A stretch of DNA of 64,000 nucleotides from Paraburkholderia tropica (lineage in GTDB: Bacteria > Pseudomonadota > Gammaproteobacteria > Burkholderiales > Burkholderiaceae). The notes beneath the pieces are model-generated. The model was not told where the DNA came from. It was given only the letters and a program-made list of their open reading frames with translations, and did no database searches. Made by a program: the position numbers and the translations under genes. This document shows, in pieces, positions 52,429 through 61,518 of this stretch. The stretch spans positions 62,001 through 126,000 of the forward strand of contig NZ_CAJZAR010000054.1 in assembly GCF_914484835.1 (NCBI RefSeq). Direction: 5' to 3'. Position 1 is the stretch's first letter, and every line of letters begins with the position of its first letter.

Positions 52429-53121
52429 TCAAGCCACCCAGATATTTTCGATCGACTTCAACGCGCCCATCACGATCGAACGGTTGAGCGCGGCGGCGAG
52501 CGTGCCGTCGCGCTCCGCATACGCTTCGCACAGCCGCTGATGATCGGTGCACGAACGCTGCATGCGGCCCGGCAATGACGTGCTCAGATGGCGCATCCGG
52601 TTCGTGCGCATACGCATGGAGTCGAGCACTTCCTTGAAGATCGCGTTGCGGCTCACGCGCAGTTCCTCGTCGCGAAACGCGACATTGGCCCAGAAATACG
52701 CATCGACGTCGCCTTTCGCGGCGGCCTCCGCCAGCACGCCGTGCGCGCGCCAGAGCGATGCGATGTCGTCGTCGGTCGCGTGCTCGACGATCGCGAGCGA
52801 CACCTGCGCGTAAAGCATCGCACGCAGATGATAGATCTCGCGCACGTCCTTGAGGCTCATCGCCGCCACGCGCGGACGCCGTCTCGGCGACCAGTCGACC
52901 ATGCGTTCGCGATGCAGCACGAACAGCGCCTCGCGCACCGGCGTGCGGCTCACGCCGAAGCGCCGGGCGAGTTCGACCGAATTCAGATCGTCGCCTGGCT
53001 GCAGGCGGCCTTCGATGATGCCGCGCGCCACCCAGTCCACGATTTCCGCGACGCGCGGGCTGTCACCGCCCGCCTCCGGCATGTCGTCGGTATCCATTAG
53101 CACGGCGTCGCTTTCCGTCAT
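52429..53121 (-). CDS. GntR-family (FCD) transcriptional regulator
   Basis: A 230-residue regulator with GGAAAGGAAG before the ATG at 53121. The N-terminal winged helix (VARGIIEGRLQPGDDLNSVELARRFGVSRTPVREALFVLHRERMV) and a helical FCD ligand-binding domain (REIYHLRAMLYAQVSLAIVEHATDDD to DHQRLCEAYAERDGTLA) are visible. It is divergent from an MFS permease and MmgE/PrpD genes, with two matching palindromes between, so it should repress both directions until an organic acid ligand binds. Confidence 0.92.
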   Translation of the reverse strand: MTESDAVLMDTDDMPEAGGDSPRVAEIVDWVARGIIEGRLQPGDDLNSVELARRFGVSRTPVREALFVLHRERMVDWSPRRRPRVAAMSLKDVREIYHLRAMLYAQVSLAIVEHATDDDIASLWRAHGVLAEAAAKGDVDAYFWANVAFRDEELRVSRNAIFKEVLDSMRMRTNRMRHLSTSLPGRMQRSCTDHQRLCEAYAERDGTLAAALNRSIVMGALKSIENIWVA

Positions 53122-53221
53122 GTGCGCTTCCTTTCCTGTCTCCACGAGGCGCCTTGCGCGCCGGCCCGCCGATTCTACCAACTGCCCGCCGGCACCGATG
53201 CCGGGATCAGCCACACCCTCT

Positions 53222-53233
53222 AGTGTATACACT
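53222..53233. promoter_or_regulatory. GntR operator O1
   Basis: AGTGTATACACT, a perfect 12-base palindrome. On the minus strand its TATACA sits 17 bases after a weak TTCAAG, so it overlaps the likely -10 of the gntR promoter. Confidence 0.7.
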
Positions 53234-53247
53234 TACCAGGATTTTTC

Positions 53248-53277
53248 TTGAATTTCGATTCGTAAACGACATACACT
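53248..53277 (+). promoter_or_regulatory. Candidate promoter of the MFS/MmgE operon
   Basis: TTGAAT (53248-53253) and TACACT (53272-53277) are separated by 18 bases. The start would fall near 53284, at the edge of operator O2. Confidence 0.4.
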
Positions 53278-53283
53278 GAATCA

Positions 53284-53295
53284 AGTGTCGACACT
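53284..53295. promoter_or_regulatory. GntR operator O2
   Basis: AGTGTCGACACT, a perfect 12-base palindrome with the same AGTGT/ACACT arms as O1. The two centres are 62 bp apart, close to six helical turns. It lies 35 bases before the MFS start codon. Confidence 0.7.
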
Positions 53296-53330
53296 CACAA
53301 AAAGACGCACCATCACTATCGGAGACATTC

Positions 53331-54746
53331 ATGTATCTGGAGAAAGAGGTCGCCTTGGCCGGCGGGGTCGACGCGTGCGTATCCGCGCGGCTCGACCGGC
53401 TGCCGCCGACCCGCTACTTTCGCGGTCTCGTCGCGCGCATCGCCATCGGCGGCTGGTTCGAGTTCTACGAGATGTTCATGGCCGCCTATATCTCGCTCGG
53501 CCTGATTCATAGCGGCCTCTACCGCGCCACCACGACGAGCATGTTCGACGTGAACGGCTTCGCGAGCTTCCTCGGCTCGTTCTTCGCAGGCATGTTCGTG
53601 GGCACCGTCGCGCTGGGCGGATTCACGGACCGGCTCGGCCGCCGCGCTGTCTTCACCGTGGCGATGCTGGTCTATTCGGTGGCGACGCTCGCCGCCGCGT
53701 TCCAGACTTCGCCGGTCGCGATGGACGCCTGGCGTTTCGTCGCCGGTATCGGCATCGGCGTGCAACTGATTACTGTCGACACTTATATTTCCGAGCTGAC
53801 GCCCAATCACACGCGCGGCCGTTATTCGGCCTTCAGCATTCTCGTGATCCTCACGTCCGTGCCGACCGTCGCCGTGCTTTCGTATCTGCTCGTGCCGTAC
53901 ACGGCGCTGGGTCTCGAAGGCTGGCGCTGGGTGATGATCATCGGCGCGGGCGGCGCGGTGCTGATCTGGTTCGTGCGGCGCGGCCTGCCCGAGTCGCCGC
54001 GCTGGCTCGAAAGCCAGGGACGGCTCGCCGAAGCGCGCGCGATCGTCGACGATATCGAGCGGCGCGTGGTCGCGGAAACGGGCCAGCGTCTCAGTGCGCC
54101 CGCGCCGGATGCACCGCGCGCCGAAGCGACCGACAACACGGCTTCGTGGCGCGATATGTGGCGCGGCCGCTATCTGCCGCGCACGATCATGCTGTCGTGC
54201 TTCAACTTCTTCCAGACGTTCGGCGTGTACGGTTTCGGCGCATGGGTGCCGGTGCTGCTGTTCACGAAGGGCATCACGCTCACGCATTCGCTGCTCTACA
54301 CGATGATGATCGCGTTCACGACGCCGCTCGGCGCCATCGGCGCGATGCTGTTCGCCGAGCGCGTGCAGCGCAAGTGGCAGCTGGTGGGCTGTGCGATCGT
54401 CGTGGCGGTGGCGGGCGTGCTGTTCGGCATGGCGCGCGAACCGCTGCCGATCCTGCTGTGCGGCGCGGCCGTGACGATCGCCAACAACTGGCTGATCGGC
54501 ATCTTCCACACCTATCAGGCCGAGCTGTACCCGACGCGCTTTCGCGCACGCGCCGTCGGTTTCGTCTTTAGCTGGAGCCGGCTCAGTTCGATCTTCGTCG
54601 GCTTCTGGGTGGCGGCGCTGCTCAAGCATTCGGGCGTGCCCGCCGTGTTCGTGCTGATTTCGTCAGCGATGTTGGTCATCGTCGTGATGGTGGGCGCGCT
54701 CGGTCCGCGCACCAACGGCGTCCGTCTGGAGGAGTTGTCCCAATGA
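53331..54746 (+). CDS. MFS metabolite transporter
   Basis: A 471-residue permease with GGAGA before the ATG. Twelve hydrophobic segments, the GGFTDRLGRRAVF loop motif and PESPRWLESQGRLAEA after helix 6 place it with the metabolite:proton and sugar/organic-acid porter groups. It overlaps the first MmgE/PrpD gene by four bases, so it most likely imports the acid those enzymes convert. The exact substrate is unknown. Confidence 0.9.
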   Translation: MYLEKEVALAGGVDACVSARLDRLPPTRYFRGLVARIAIGGWFEFYEMFMAAYISLGLIHSGLYRATTTSMFDVNGFASFLGSFFAGMFVGTVALGGFTDRLGRRAVFTVAMLVYSVATLAAAFQTSPVAMDAWRFVAGIGIGVQLITVDTYISELTPNHTRGRYSAFSILVILTSVPTVAVLSYLLVPYTALGLEGWRWVMIIGAGGAVLIWFVRRGLPESPRWLESQGRLAEARAIVDDIERRVVAETGQRLSAPAPDAPRAEATDNTASWRDMWRGRYLPRTIMLSCFNFFQTFGVYGFGAWVPVLLFTKGITLTHSLLYTMMIAFTTPLGAIGAMLFAERVQRKWQLVGCAIVVAVAGVLFGMAREPLPILLCGAAVTIANNWLIGIFHTYQAELYPTRFRARAVGFVFSWSRLSSIFVGFWVAALLKHSGVPAVFVLISSAMLVIVVMVGALGPRTNGVRLEELSQ

Positions 54747-56098
54747 GTGTGATCGCCGCCGCCTTTGCGCACGGTCTCCATGCCCTTGCGCAGCGCCCGC
54801 TGCCCGCGAACGTCGCGCGCGAAGCGCAACGTTCTCTCATCAACGTGATCGGCACCTCGATTGGCGCGTCGCGCCATCCGGGCGTGGACGCGATACTCGC
54901 CGCCGCGCGCGATCTCGGCGTCGCGCCGCGCGCGCCGGTGCCGGGCCGCACGGAACGCGTGGACGTGCATTTTTCCGCGCTCGCCACGGGTTTCGCAGGG
55001 CATCTCGACGATTTCGACGATACCCATCTCGCGACGGTGATTCATCCGGCCGCGTCGGTTCTCGCCGTCATCACCGCGCTCGCGCCGGAAACGCAGCCGA
55101 CGGGACGCGCCGCGCTCAGCGCGTTCGCGCTCGGCTGCGAAGCGCAGTTGCGCGTGGGCGTGTCGATCTCGCCCGAGCATTACGACCGCGGCTGGCACAT
55201 CACCGGCACCTGCGGCGTGATCGGCTGTGCGGTGACGGCGGCCCTGCTGCTCGGCCTGAACGAAACGCAACTGACGCAAGCCGTCGCGATTGCGGCGTCG
55301 ATGTTCGTCGGCCAGCGCGAGGCCTTCGGCACGATGACCAAGCCGTATCACCCGGGCAAGGCCGCCGCCAACGGCATCGCCGCCGCGCGGCTCGCGCTCG
55401 CGGGTCAGCAGGCGGCTGACGATATCTTCGAAGCGCCGGGCGGTTATGCGCATTCGATGTCGACGCGCGTCGATTTCGAGCAGATGAACGGCGCGTTCGG
55501 CGAGCGCTGGGAACTGCTGTTCAACACGTATAAACCGTATCCATGCGGGATCGTCGCGCATCCGGCCATCGATTCGGGTCTCGCGCTTGCGCCGCACATC
55601 GGCAACGCTGAGGATATCGAAACAATTGTGCTGCGCTGCCATCCGCTCGTGCCGGAACTGATGGGCAATCCGCAGCCGAAGGACGGCTTGCAGGCGCGCT
55701 TCTCCGCGATCCACGGTGTGGCCGCCGCGCTGTGCGACAAGCGAGTTGGCCTCGCGCAGTACGAGGACGCGCGCGTGGTGCAGGACGACGTGCGGCGCGT
55801 GCGTGCGCTGACGACGCTCGCGCCCGATGCTTCGGTGAATCGCGACGAGGTCTTCATTCGCGCGACGCTCAAGCGCGGCGAGGTGCTCGAACATCACGTC
55901 GAGCACGCGCGCGGCAGTCTCGCCCGCCCGCTCACCGACAAAGAACTGATGGAGAAAGTGCGCCTGCTGATCGATCCGCTGCTGGGCGATGGCGTTGCTG
56001 CGAGGCTGGCCACGGCCGTCGAAACGATCGACGCCGCGCCGTCGCTCGATACGTTGTTCGCGCTCTGCGCGCCGCAAGAGGAACTGAACCATGCATGA
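54743..56098 (+). CDS. MmgE/PrpD-family protein (full length)
   Basis: A 451-residue member of the family that includes 2-methylcitrate dehydratase, cis-aconitate decarboxylase and iminodisuccinate epimerase. GGAGGAG precedes the ATG. The helical N-terminal domain (HLDDFDDTHLATVIHPAASVLAVITAL, with the conserved DDTH and HPAA blocks; KPYHPGKAAANGIAAARLA) and the smaller C-terminal lid domain (FSAIHGVAAALCDKRVG) are both present. It is probably an organic-acid dehydratase, isomerase or decarboxylase; the motifs do not say which. Confidence 0.9.
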   Translation: MSVIAAAFAHGLHALAQRPLPANVAREAQRSLINVIGTSIGASRHPGVDAILAAARDLGVAPRAPVPGRTERVDVHFSALATGFAGHLDDFDDTHLATVIHPAASVLAVITALAPETQPTGRAALSAFALGCEAQLRVGVSISPEHYDRGWHITGTCGVIGCAVTAALLLGLNETQLTQAVAIAASMFVGQREAFGTMTKPYHPGKAAANGIAAARLALAGQQAADDIFEAPGGYAHSMSTRVDFEQMNGAFGERWELLFNTYKPYPCGIVAHPAIDSGLALAPHIGNAEDIETIVLRCHPLVPELMGNPQPKDGLQARFSAIHGVAAALCDKRVGLAQYEDARVVQDDVRRVRALTTLAPDASVNRDEVFIRATLKRGEVLEHHVEHARGSLARPLTDKELMEKVRLLIDPLLGDGVAARLATAVETIDAAPSLDTLFALCAPQEELNHA

Positions 56099-56828
56099 AG
56101 CCGTACACCATTCCGCCGTCTCCGATGCGCTGACCGCGCTGGCCTGCGGTTCGCTCGACGCCTCCGCTAACGCTGCGATTGAAGCCGCGAATACACGGCT
56201 CTCGCAAGCCCGCTCGCATCTGCGCGATGAAAGCGCCATTGCTGCGCAACTGTCGGCGCTGTTGCAATCGCAAGGCAGCGCGGCCGCCGATCTTCGCGTG
56301 CGTGCGTGGACGATCGGCGCAACGCTTGCGCATGCCGAGGCGTCCACGTTCGACGCGCCAGTGCTCGCCGTGGCGATCGCGATTGGCGAGGCAACGGGCG
56401 CAAGCGAAGCGGCCATCGCCGAAGCCGCCGCCATCGGCATCGAAGCGGCCACGCGTGTGCTCGCCGCCGTGGACAGCAGCGAATTCCGCGCGCGCTGGAA
56501 CGTGGCGTCGTCGCTCGGAATACTGGGCGCGGTGCTCGCCGCCGCGCGGCTCTATGGACTCGACGCGACGCGCGCGCGTCACGCGCTGGGCGTGGCCGCC
56601 ACGCAAGCCGCCGGACTCGCGCACAACGACACGCACGCCATGCGCGCGATCGAGACCGGCAAGGCGGCCGCCGACGCGATCGAAGCCGCGCTGATCGCGA
56701 AGCACGGCTTCACGAGCGCGCCCGCTTCCATCGACGGTCGGCGCGGCCTCGCTGCGTTAATGGCCTATCGGTTCGACGCGGCGAGTATCGTCGACGGTGT
56801 CGGCTCACGCTGGGTGTCCGTGCAATAG
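56091..56828 (+). CDS. Half-length MmgE/PrpD-family protein (helical domain only)
   Basis: A 245-residue protein overlapping the previous gene by eight bases, with AGAGGAA upstream. The sequence aligns by eye with the N-terminal helical domain (TIGATLAHAEAST, IGIEAATRVLAAVDSSEFRARWNVASSLGILGAVLAAARLYGLD, ETGKAAADAIEAALIAKHGF). The family's C-terminal domain is absent, and the active-site DDTH/HPG region is altered (HAEASTFDAPVLA). The stop is clean and the spacing tight, so it looks like a functional short subunit, not a frameshift. It may pair with the full-length enzyme before it. Confidence 0.82.
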   Translation: MHEAVHHSAVSDALTALACGSLDASANAAIEAANTRLSQARSHLRDESAIAAQLSALLQSQGSAAADLRVRAWTIGATLAHAEASTFDAPVLAVAIAIGEATGASEAAIAEAAAIGIEAATRVLAAVDSSEFRARWNVASSLGILGAVLAAARLYGLDATRARHALGVAATQAAGLAHNDTHAMRAIETGKAAADAIEAALIAKHGFTSAPASIDGRRGLAALMAYRFDAASIVDGVGSRWVSVQ

Positions 56829-56909
56829 CGCGATCGCACGCTGAAGACCGATGTACGCCGATGCACGCCGACGCGCGCGCATCGGCGAAAACAACAACAG
56901 GAGACAAGC

Positions 56910-58385
56910 ATGGCGCGATTTCCGCTCGAACGGCGGCGCTTTCTACAAACAGCGGCGGCGCTCGCCGCCACGTCACTGCCGGGCTGGCGCAACGCGTTCG
57001 CCGCCGACGATACCCTCGCATCCGGCGACGCCACCACCGACGTCACTGCGCAACTCGCGCGCTACATCGTAGCGTCGCGCGGCCAGGCGCTGCCCGAGGC
57101 CGTCGCCACCGCGTGCAAGAACCACATCCTCGACACCTTCGGCGCGATGGTCTCCGGCTCTCGCATGCGTCCCGGCGAACTCGCTACGCGCTACGTCCGC
57201 AGCCTCGGCGGCACGTCGCAAGCGTCGGTGATCGCTTCGGATCTGCGCACGACCTGCGTGAACGCGGCGCTCGCCAACGCGATGTGCGCGCACTCCGACG
57301 AAACCGACGACTTCGAGCCCGTCACCAAGGCGCATCCGGGCAGTTCGGTCGTGCCGGCCGCGCTCGCCATCGGCGAACACGCGGGCTGTAGCGGCGAAGC
57401 GTTCATCCGCGCGGTCGCGCTGGGCTACGACATGGCGTGCCGCCTGCTGATGGCGCTCGGCCCCGACCGCGTGCGGGCCTCGCATCGCAGCGCCGAAGGC
57501 ACGGCCTCGACGTTCGGCGCGGTCGGCGCCGCCGCCGCGCTCGCGTCACTCGACGAACGCGAAACGCGCTTTGCCATTTCGTATGCCGCGCAGCAGGAAT
57601 CGGGCTTGTGGAGCTGGGTGAAAGACAAGGACCACATCGAAAAGGCTTTCGACTTCGCGGGCATGGGCGCGCGCAACGGCGTGCAGGCGGTGACGATGGT
57701 GCAATCGGGCATGACGGGTGTCGCCGACGTGCTCGACGGCACGCACAACCTGTTCATCGCGCTCTCGACGCAGCCGAATCCGCAAGCGATGCTCGACGGT
57801 CTCGGCCAGCGCTTCTTCGTCACCGAAACCGCGATTAAAACGTACTCGGTCGGTTATCCGATTCAGTCGCCGCTCGATGCCTTTCTCACGCTCCGCAAGC
57901 AGAACGGTCTCACGCCGGAAAACGTCAGCAAGATCGACGTGCATGTGCCGAGCGATGCAGTCGGTATCGTCGGCGACAGTTCGATGCCCGACGTGAATTG
58001 CGCGCATATGGTGGCGGTCGCGCTCGTCAAAGGCGCGGTGTCGTTCGCGGACAGCCACAACGCGGCGCTGATGCGCGATCCGCAAATGATCGCGCTACGC
58101 AGCAAGATCAGCGTCGTCGCCGATAAAACGCTGGATGATCCGGCCGCGCCGCGCGGTGCGCGCGTGGATGTGACGCTCACGGACGGCCGCACGCTTTCGC
58201 ACACGACGCGCTTTCCGCCGGGCACGAAAGAAAATCCATTGAGCGTGGAAGGCGTGAACGACAAGGCGCGCGACCTGATGGCGCCCGTGCTCGGCAAGGA
58301 CAAGACGCTGCGGTTGATCGCGCAGATCAATCATCTGGAAGACGTACGCGATATTCGCGCGTTGCGCGGGTTATTCACCGTTTGA
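56910..58385 (+). CDS. MmgE/PrpD-family protein with a Tat signal
   Basis: A 491-residue member with AGGAGA before the ATG. The first 32 residues carry a twin-arginine motif (ERRRFLQTAAALAA) and an AFAADD cleavage site. The mature protein has both family domains: MCAHSDETDDFEPVTKAHPGSSVVPAALAIGEHAG, FAGMGARNGVQAVTMVQSGMTG, then a YSVGYPIQSPLDAFL lid region. Export of an MmgE/PrpD enzyme is unusual because known members are cytoplasmic. It would act in the periplasm, before uptake by the MFS permease. Confidence 0.88.
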   Translation: MARFPLERRRFLQTAAALAATSLPGWRNAFAADDTLASGDATTDVTAQLARYIVASRGQALPEAVATACKNHILDTFGAMVSGSRMRPGELATRYVRSLGGTSQASVIASDLRTTCVNAALANAMCAHSDETDDFEPVTKAHPGSSVVPAALAIGEHAGCSGEAFIRAVALGYDMACRLLMALGPDRVRASHRSAEGTASTFGAVGAAAALASLDERETRFAISYAAQQESGLWSWVKDKDHIEKAFDFAGMGARNGVQAVTMVQSGMTGVADVLDGTHNLFIALSTQPNPQAMLDGLGQRFFVTETAIKTYSVGYPIQSPLDAFLTLRKQNGLTPENVSKIDVHVPSDAVGIVGDSSMPDVNCAHMVAVALVKGAVSFADSHNAALMRDPQMIALRSKISVVADKTLDDPAAPRGARVDVTLTDGRTLSHTTRFPPGTKENPLSVEGVNDKARDLMAPVLGKDKTLRLIAQINHLEDVRDIRALRGLFTV

Positions 58386-58461
58386 TCGCGCGCGTCAGAT
58401 GCGGTTGCCTTGTGTCAGGCGCGTGCGTCATCCAGGCGGAAGCGGCCGCACAAATTTCGTC

Positions 58462-59253
58462 TCACAGATACTCGACGTTTCCATCCACACTGATCGCCTG
58501 CCCCGTAATGTTGCGGCCTGCCGGCGAGGTGAGAAACAACGCCGTCGCCGCGATATCGTCGACGCTCACCATGCGCCGTAGCGAGATCTTCTTCAGATAC
58601 TCTTCGCGCATTGCTTCGAAGGGAATGCCCAGCGCGTCGGCGCGCGCGGCAATCACGCGGTTCATCCGCTCGCCCTCCACCACGCCGGGCAGAATCGCGT
58701 TCACCCGAATATCGCTCGGTCCGAGTTCGACCGCGAGCGACTTCACGAGCCCCACGATCGCCCATTTCGTCGATGCGTAAGGTGTCCGAAACGCATAGCC
58801 GAGCCGCCCCGCCACCGACGAAAGCGCGACGATGCTCGCGCAATCAGACGACGCCTTGAGCACCGGCACCGCGCGCCGCAGAAAATAAAACTGGCTGTCG
58901 AGATTGGTCGATACCGTGCGCTCCCATTGTTCGGAATCCAGATCTTCGATACTGCCCGTCGGTCCCGCGATGCCCGCGTTATTGACGAGCACATCGATGC
59001 CGCCCATCGCGCTCGCCGCGGCGTCCACCACGCGATCGACCTGCTCGCGCTTCGAGACGTCGGCCACGTGCGCGCGCAACGCGGGATGGCGCGATTGCGC
59101 CGCTTCGACGGCAACCGGGTCCACGTCGCAGATCGTGACCTGCGCCTGCGCTTCGAGAAACGCATCGGCAATCGCCGCGCCAATGCCCGTCGCCGCGCCC
59201 GTGACGAGCACCCGCAAACCGGGCCTCGGTTTCAGAAGATCCAGCGTACCCAT
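58462..59253 (-). CDS. Short-chain dehydrogenase/reductase
   Basis: A 263-residue SDR with GAGG upstream. The TGAATGIG cofactor motif (18-25), NNAG, and the catalytic Ser/YASTK (Tyr-x3-Lys) are intact; Asp after the second strand (CDVDP) favours NAD. The C-terminal PAGRNITGQAISVDGNVEYL is classical. It is the last gene of the BKACE operon and converges on the MmgE/PrpD genes. It probably oxidises a 3-hydroxy acid to the 3-oxo acid used by BKACE, which is inference. Confidence 0.92.
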   Translation of the reverse strand: MGTLDLLKPRPGLRVLVTGAATGIGAAIADAFLEAQAQVTICDVDPVAVEAAQSRHPALRAHVADVSKREQVDRVVDAAASAMGGIDVLVNNAGIAGPTGSIEDLDSEQWERTVSTNLDSQFYFLRRAVPVLKASSDCASIVALSSVAGRLGYAFRTPYASTKWAIVGLVKSLAVELGPSDIRVNAILPGVVEGERMNRVIAARADALGIPFEAMREEYLKKISLRRMVSVDDIAATALFLTSPAGRNITGQAISVDGNVEYL

Positions 59254-59305
59254 TCATGACCTCGTTCAGTGTTCTCTTGTGAATCGATCCGGACCGCGGC
59301 CCGGT

Positions 59306-60046
59306 TCAAAGCGTCATCCCGCCCGACACTTCCAGCACCGCGCCGTTGATATAGCTGGCTTCGTCGCTCGCGAGAAACGCGTAGACGTTGGCGATTTCCT
59401 CGGGTTGCGCGAGGCGGCCGAGCGGCACCTGGCTGCGCATCTTGTCGAGCACCGTATCGGGCACCGTCGACAGAATCGGCGTATCGACAAAGCCCGGCGC
59501 CACCGCATTCACGCGCACGCCCTTCGGCCCGAGTTCGCGGCTCCATGTTTTCGTAAAGCCGATCACGCCGAACTTCGAGGCCGCGTAATTCGTCTGCCCG
59601 TAGTTGCCGTAAATGCCCACCACCGAACTCGCATTGAGCACGACGCCCGCGCCCTGCTCGACCATGATGTCGGCGACGATCTGCGTGGCGTTGAACACGG
59701 CGCGCAGATTCACATCGATCACATCGTCGAACTGCTGGAGCGTCATCTTCTGCAGACGCGCGTCGCGCGTGATGCCCGCGTTGTTCACGAGCACGTCGAT
59801 CCGGCCATGACGCGCGATCACGTCCGCGACCATCGCCACCATGGCGTCCCGGTTCGCGACGTCGAGCACATAACCCTGCGCCTGCGTTCCCGCCTCGCGG
59901 CACGCGCTTTCCACGCGCGCCACGGCGTCCGCGTTCAGATCGCAGATCGCGACGACCGCGCCTTCGCGCGCGAACTTCAGCGCCGTTGCCGCGCCGATTC
60001 CCTGCCCCGCTCCGGTGACGATCGCCACCTTGCCCTTCAATCTCAT
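59306..60046 (-). CDS. Short-chain dehydrogenase/reductase, FabG-like
   Basis: A 246-residue SDR. The start at 60046 (MRLKGKVAIVTGAGQGIGAA) follows AAGGGA. TGAGQGIG (11-18), NNAGITRD, SSVVGIYGNYGQTNYAASKFG (catalytic Ser/Tyr/Lys) and SYINGAVLEVSGGMTL make it FabG/3-hydroxyacyl or 3-hydroxybutyrate dehydrogenase-like. In this operon it is more likely a catabolic 3-hydroxyacid dehydrogenase than a fatty-acid synthesis enzyme. Confidence 0.92.
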   Translation of the reverse strand: MRLKGKVAIVTGAGQGIGAATALKFAREGAVVAICDLNADAVARVESACREAGTQAQGYVLDVANRDAMVAMVADVIARHGRIDVLVNNAGITRDARLQKMTLQQFDDVIDVNLRAVFNATQIVADIMVEQGAGVVLNASSVVGIYGNYGQTNYAASKFGVIGFTKTWSRELGPKGVRVNAVAPGFVDTPILSTVPDTVLDKMRSQVPLGRLAQPEEIANVYAFLASDEASYINGAVLEVSGGMTL

Positions 60047-60087
60047 TCTGGTTCCCTTGTTTGAATCTGGATTGCGTGTGCGCGATT

Positions 60088-61434
60088 TCAATGTTGCGCG
60101 CCGCTGACCGGCACCGCCAGTGACGGCCTGCCGCTCTCCTGGCGAATCACGCGGGCGAGCAGCGGCACGAGCGCGAGTCCGCCGATCGACGCCACGAGTA
60201 TCACCGTGAAGCCCGCATCGCTACGGCCCGAGACCGCTTCCGCGAGACCGAACAGATACGGTCCCGCGAATCCGCCCAGCAGGCCCAGCGTATTGATGAA
60301 GGCGAGCGCCGCCGCAGCCTGGATGCCTTGCACGCGCTTCATCGCGATCGACCAGTACGAAGGCAGCACGCCGCCGCCGAAGAACGCCGTGACGACGAGG
60401 CACGCGATGCGCGCCGCCGGACTGTGCGCGCTCATATAAGCGGCCGCGCCCACGACCGCGCCTGTCGTGAGCCACGCGAGGAAGCCGCAATCGTTCGACA
60501 CGCGCCGATGAATGCGCGGCAGCACGAGCACGCCCAGCAGGAAGCCGACGCCCACGCTCGCGGACAGCACCCCGACCATGAACGGCGACGTCACGTTCAT
60601 CTGGTGAATCATGGCGGGCGCGAAGAAGTAGAGCCCGACGAACGCCACCTGATTCAGAAAATAGATCAGGCCGATCAGCACCGTGCTCGGGCGCTTGAGC
60701 GCGGCGACCCAGTCGGCCGACGTCAGGTCCGCGTGTCCGTGCGTATCGATGACCGCGCGCGTTTCCAGCACACTGGCCTCGTCGTGCGAAAGCCAGCGCG
60801 CGTCGCGCGGACGGTCGGGCAGCTTGAAGTACAGCAGCACGCCGACGACGATGCTCGGCAAGCCTTCGATCATGAACATCCACTGCCAGCCATGCAGGCC
60901 GCCAAGCCCGGAAAGCTGCATCAGCGCGCCGCCCAACGGACTGCCGATGACGAGCGCGAGCGCCGGCGCCGTGTAGATCCAGCCCACGGCAACCGGCCGG
61001 TCCTGCGTCGCGAACCACAGCGTCACCATGTACATGAGGGCCGGAAAGAGTCCGGCTTCGGCGATCCCGAGCAGCACGCGCAGCACGTAGAACGACCACG
61101 GGCCCTGCACGAACATCATGAGCGTCGAGAGCACGCCCCAGCTCACGGCGATGCGCGCGATCCAGCGACGCGGCCCGAAGCGATGCGCGGCGAGATTGCT
61201 CGGCACTTCGAGCAGCGCATAGCCGATGAAGAAAATGCCCGCGCCCAGGCCATAAGCGGCCGCGTGAATGCCCACGTCGATCGCGAGCTGCGTTTTCGCG
61301 AGCGCAACGTTCGTGCGATCGAGAAACGACATGAAGTAGATCGCGCACATCAAGGGAATGAGCCGCGCCATTGCCTTGCGCGTGGCCAGCCGATGCAAGG
61401 CATCGGCGCTTTCAATACCGGAAGCGCTCGTCAT
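60088..61434 (-). CDS. MFS anion:cation symporter (ACS family)
   Basis: A 448-residue permease with AGGAGA upstream. MCAIYFMSFLDRTNVALAKTQLAIDVGI and GYALLEVPSNLAAHRFGPRRWIARI are signature blocks of the ACS group, which imports hexuronates, tartrate, phthalate, galactonate or similar carboxylates. It lies between the FabG-like SDR and BKACE genes in one operon, so it should bring in the acid they degrade. Confidence 0.92.
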   Translation of the reverse strand: MTSASGIESADALHRLATRKAMARLIPLMCAIYFMSFLDRTNVALAKTQLAIDVGIHAAAYGLGAGIFFIGYALLEVPSNLAAHRFGPRRWIARIAVSWGVLSTLMMFVQGPWSFYVLRVLLGIAEAGLFPALMYMVTLWFATQDRPVAVGWIYTAPALALVIGSPLGGALMQLSGLGGLHGWQWMFMIEGLPSIVVGVLLYFKLPDRPRDARWLSHDEASVLETRAVIDTHGHADLTSADWVAALKRPSTVLIGLIYFLNQVAFVGLYFFAPAMIHQMNVTSPFMVGVLSASVGVGFLLGVLVLPRIHRRVSNDCGFLAWLTTGAVVGAAAYMSAHSPAARIACLVVTAFFGGGVLPSYWSIAMKRVQGIQAAAALAFINTLGLLGGFAGPYLFGLAEAVSGRSDAGFTVILVASIGGLALVPLLARVIRQESGRPSLAVPVSGAQH

Positions 61435-61518
61435 AACCGTGTCTCCTGATTAACTGGCTTTTCTTGTTGTGACTGACTGCTATTGCCGACTGCCTTGACC
61501 GAGGTCCGCGCCTGCGTC

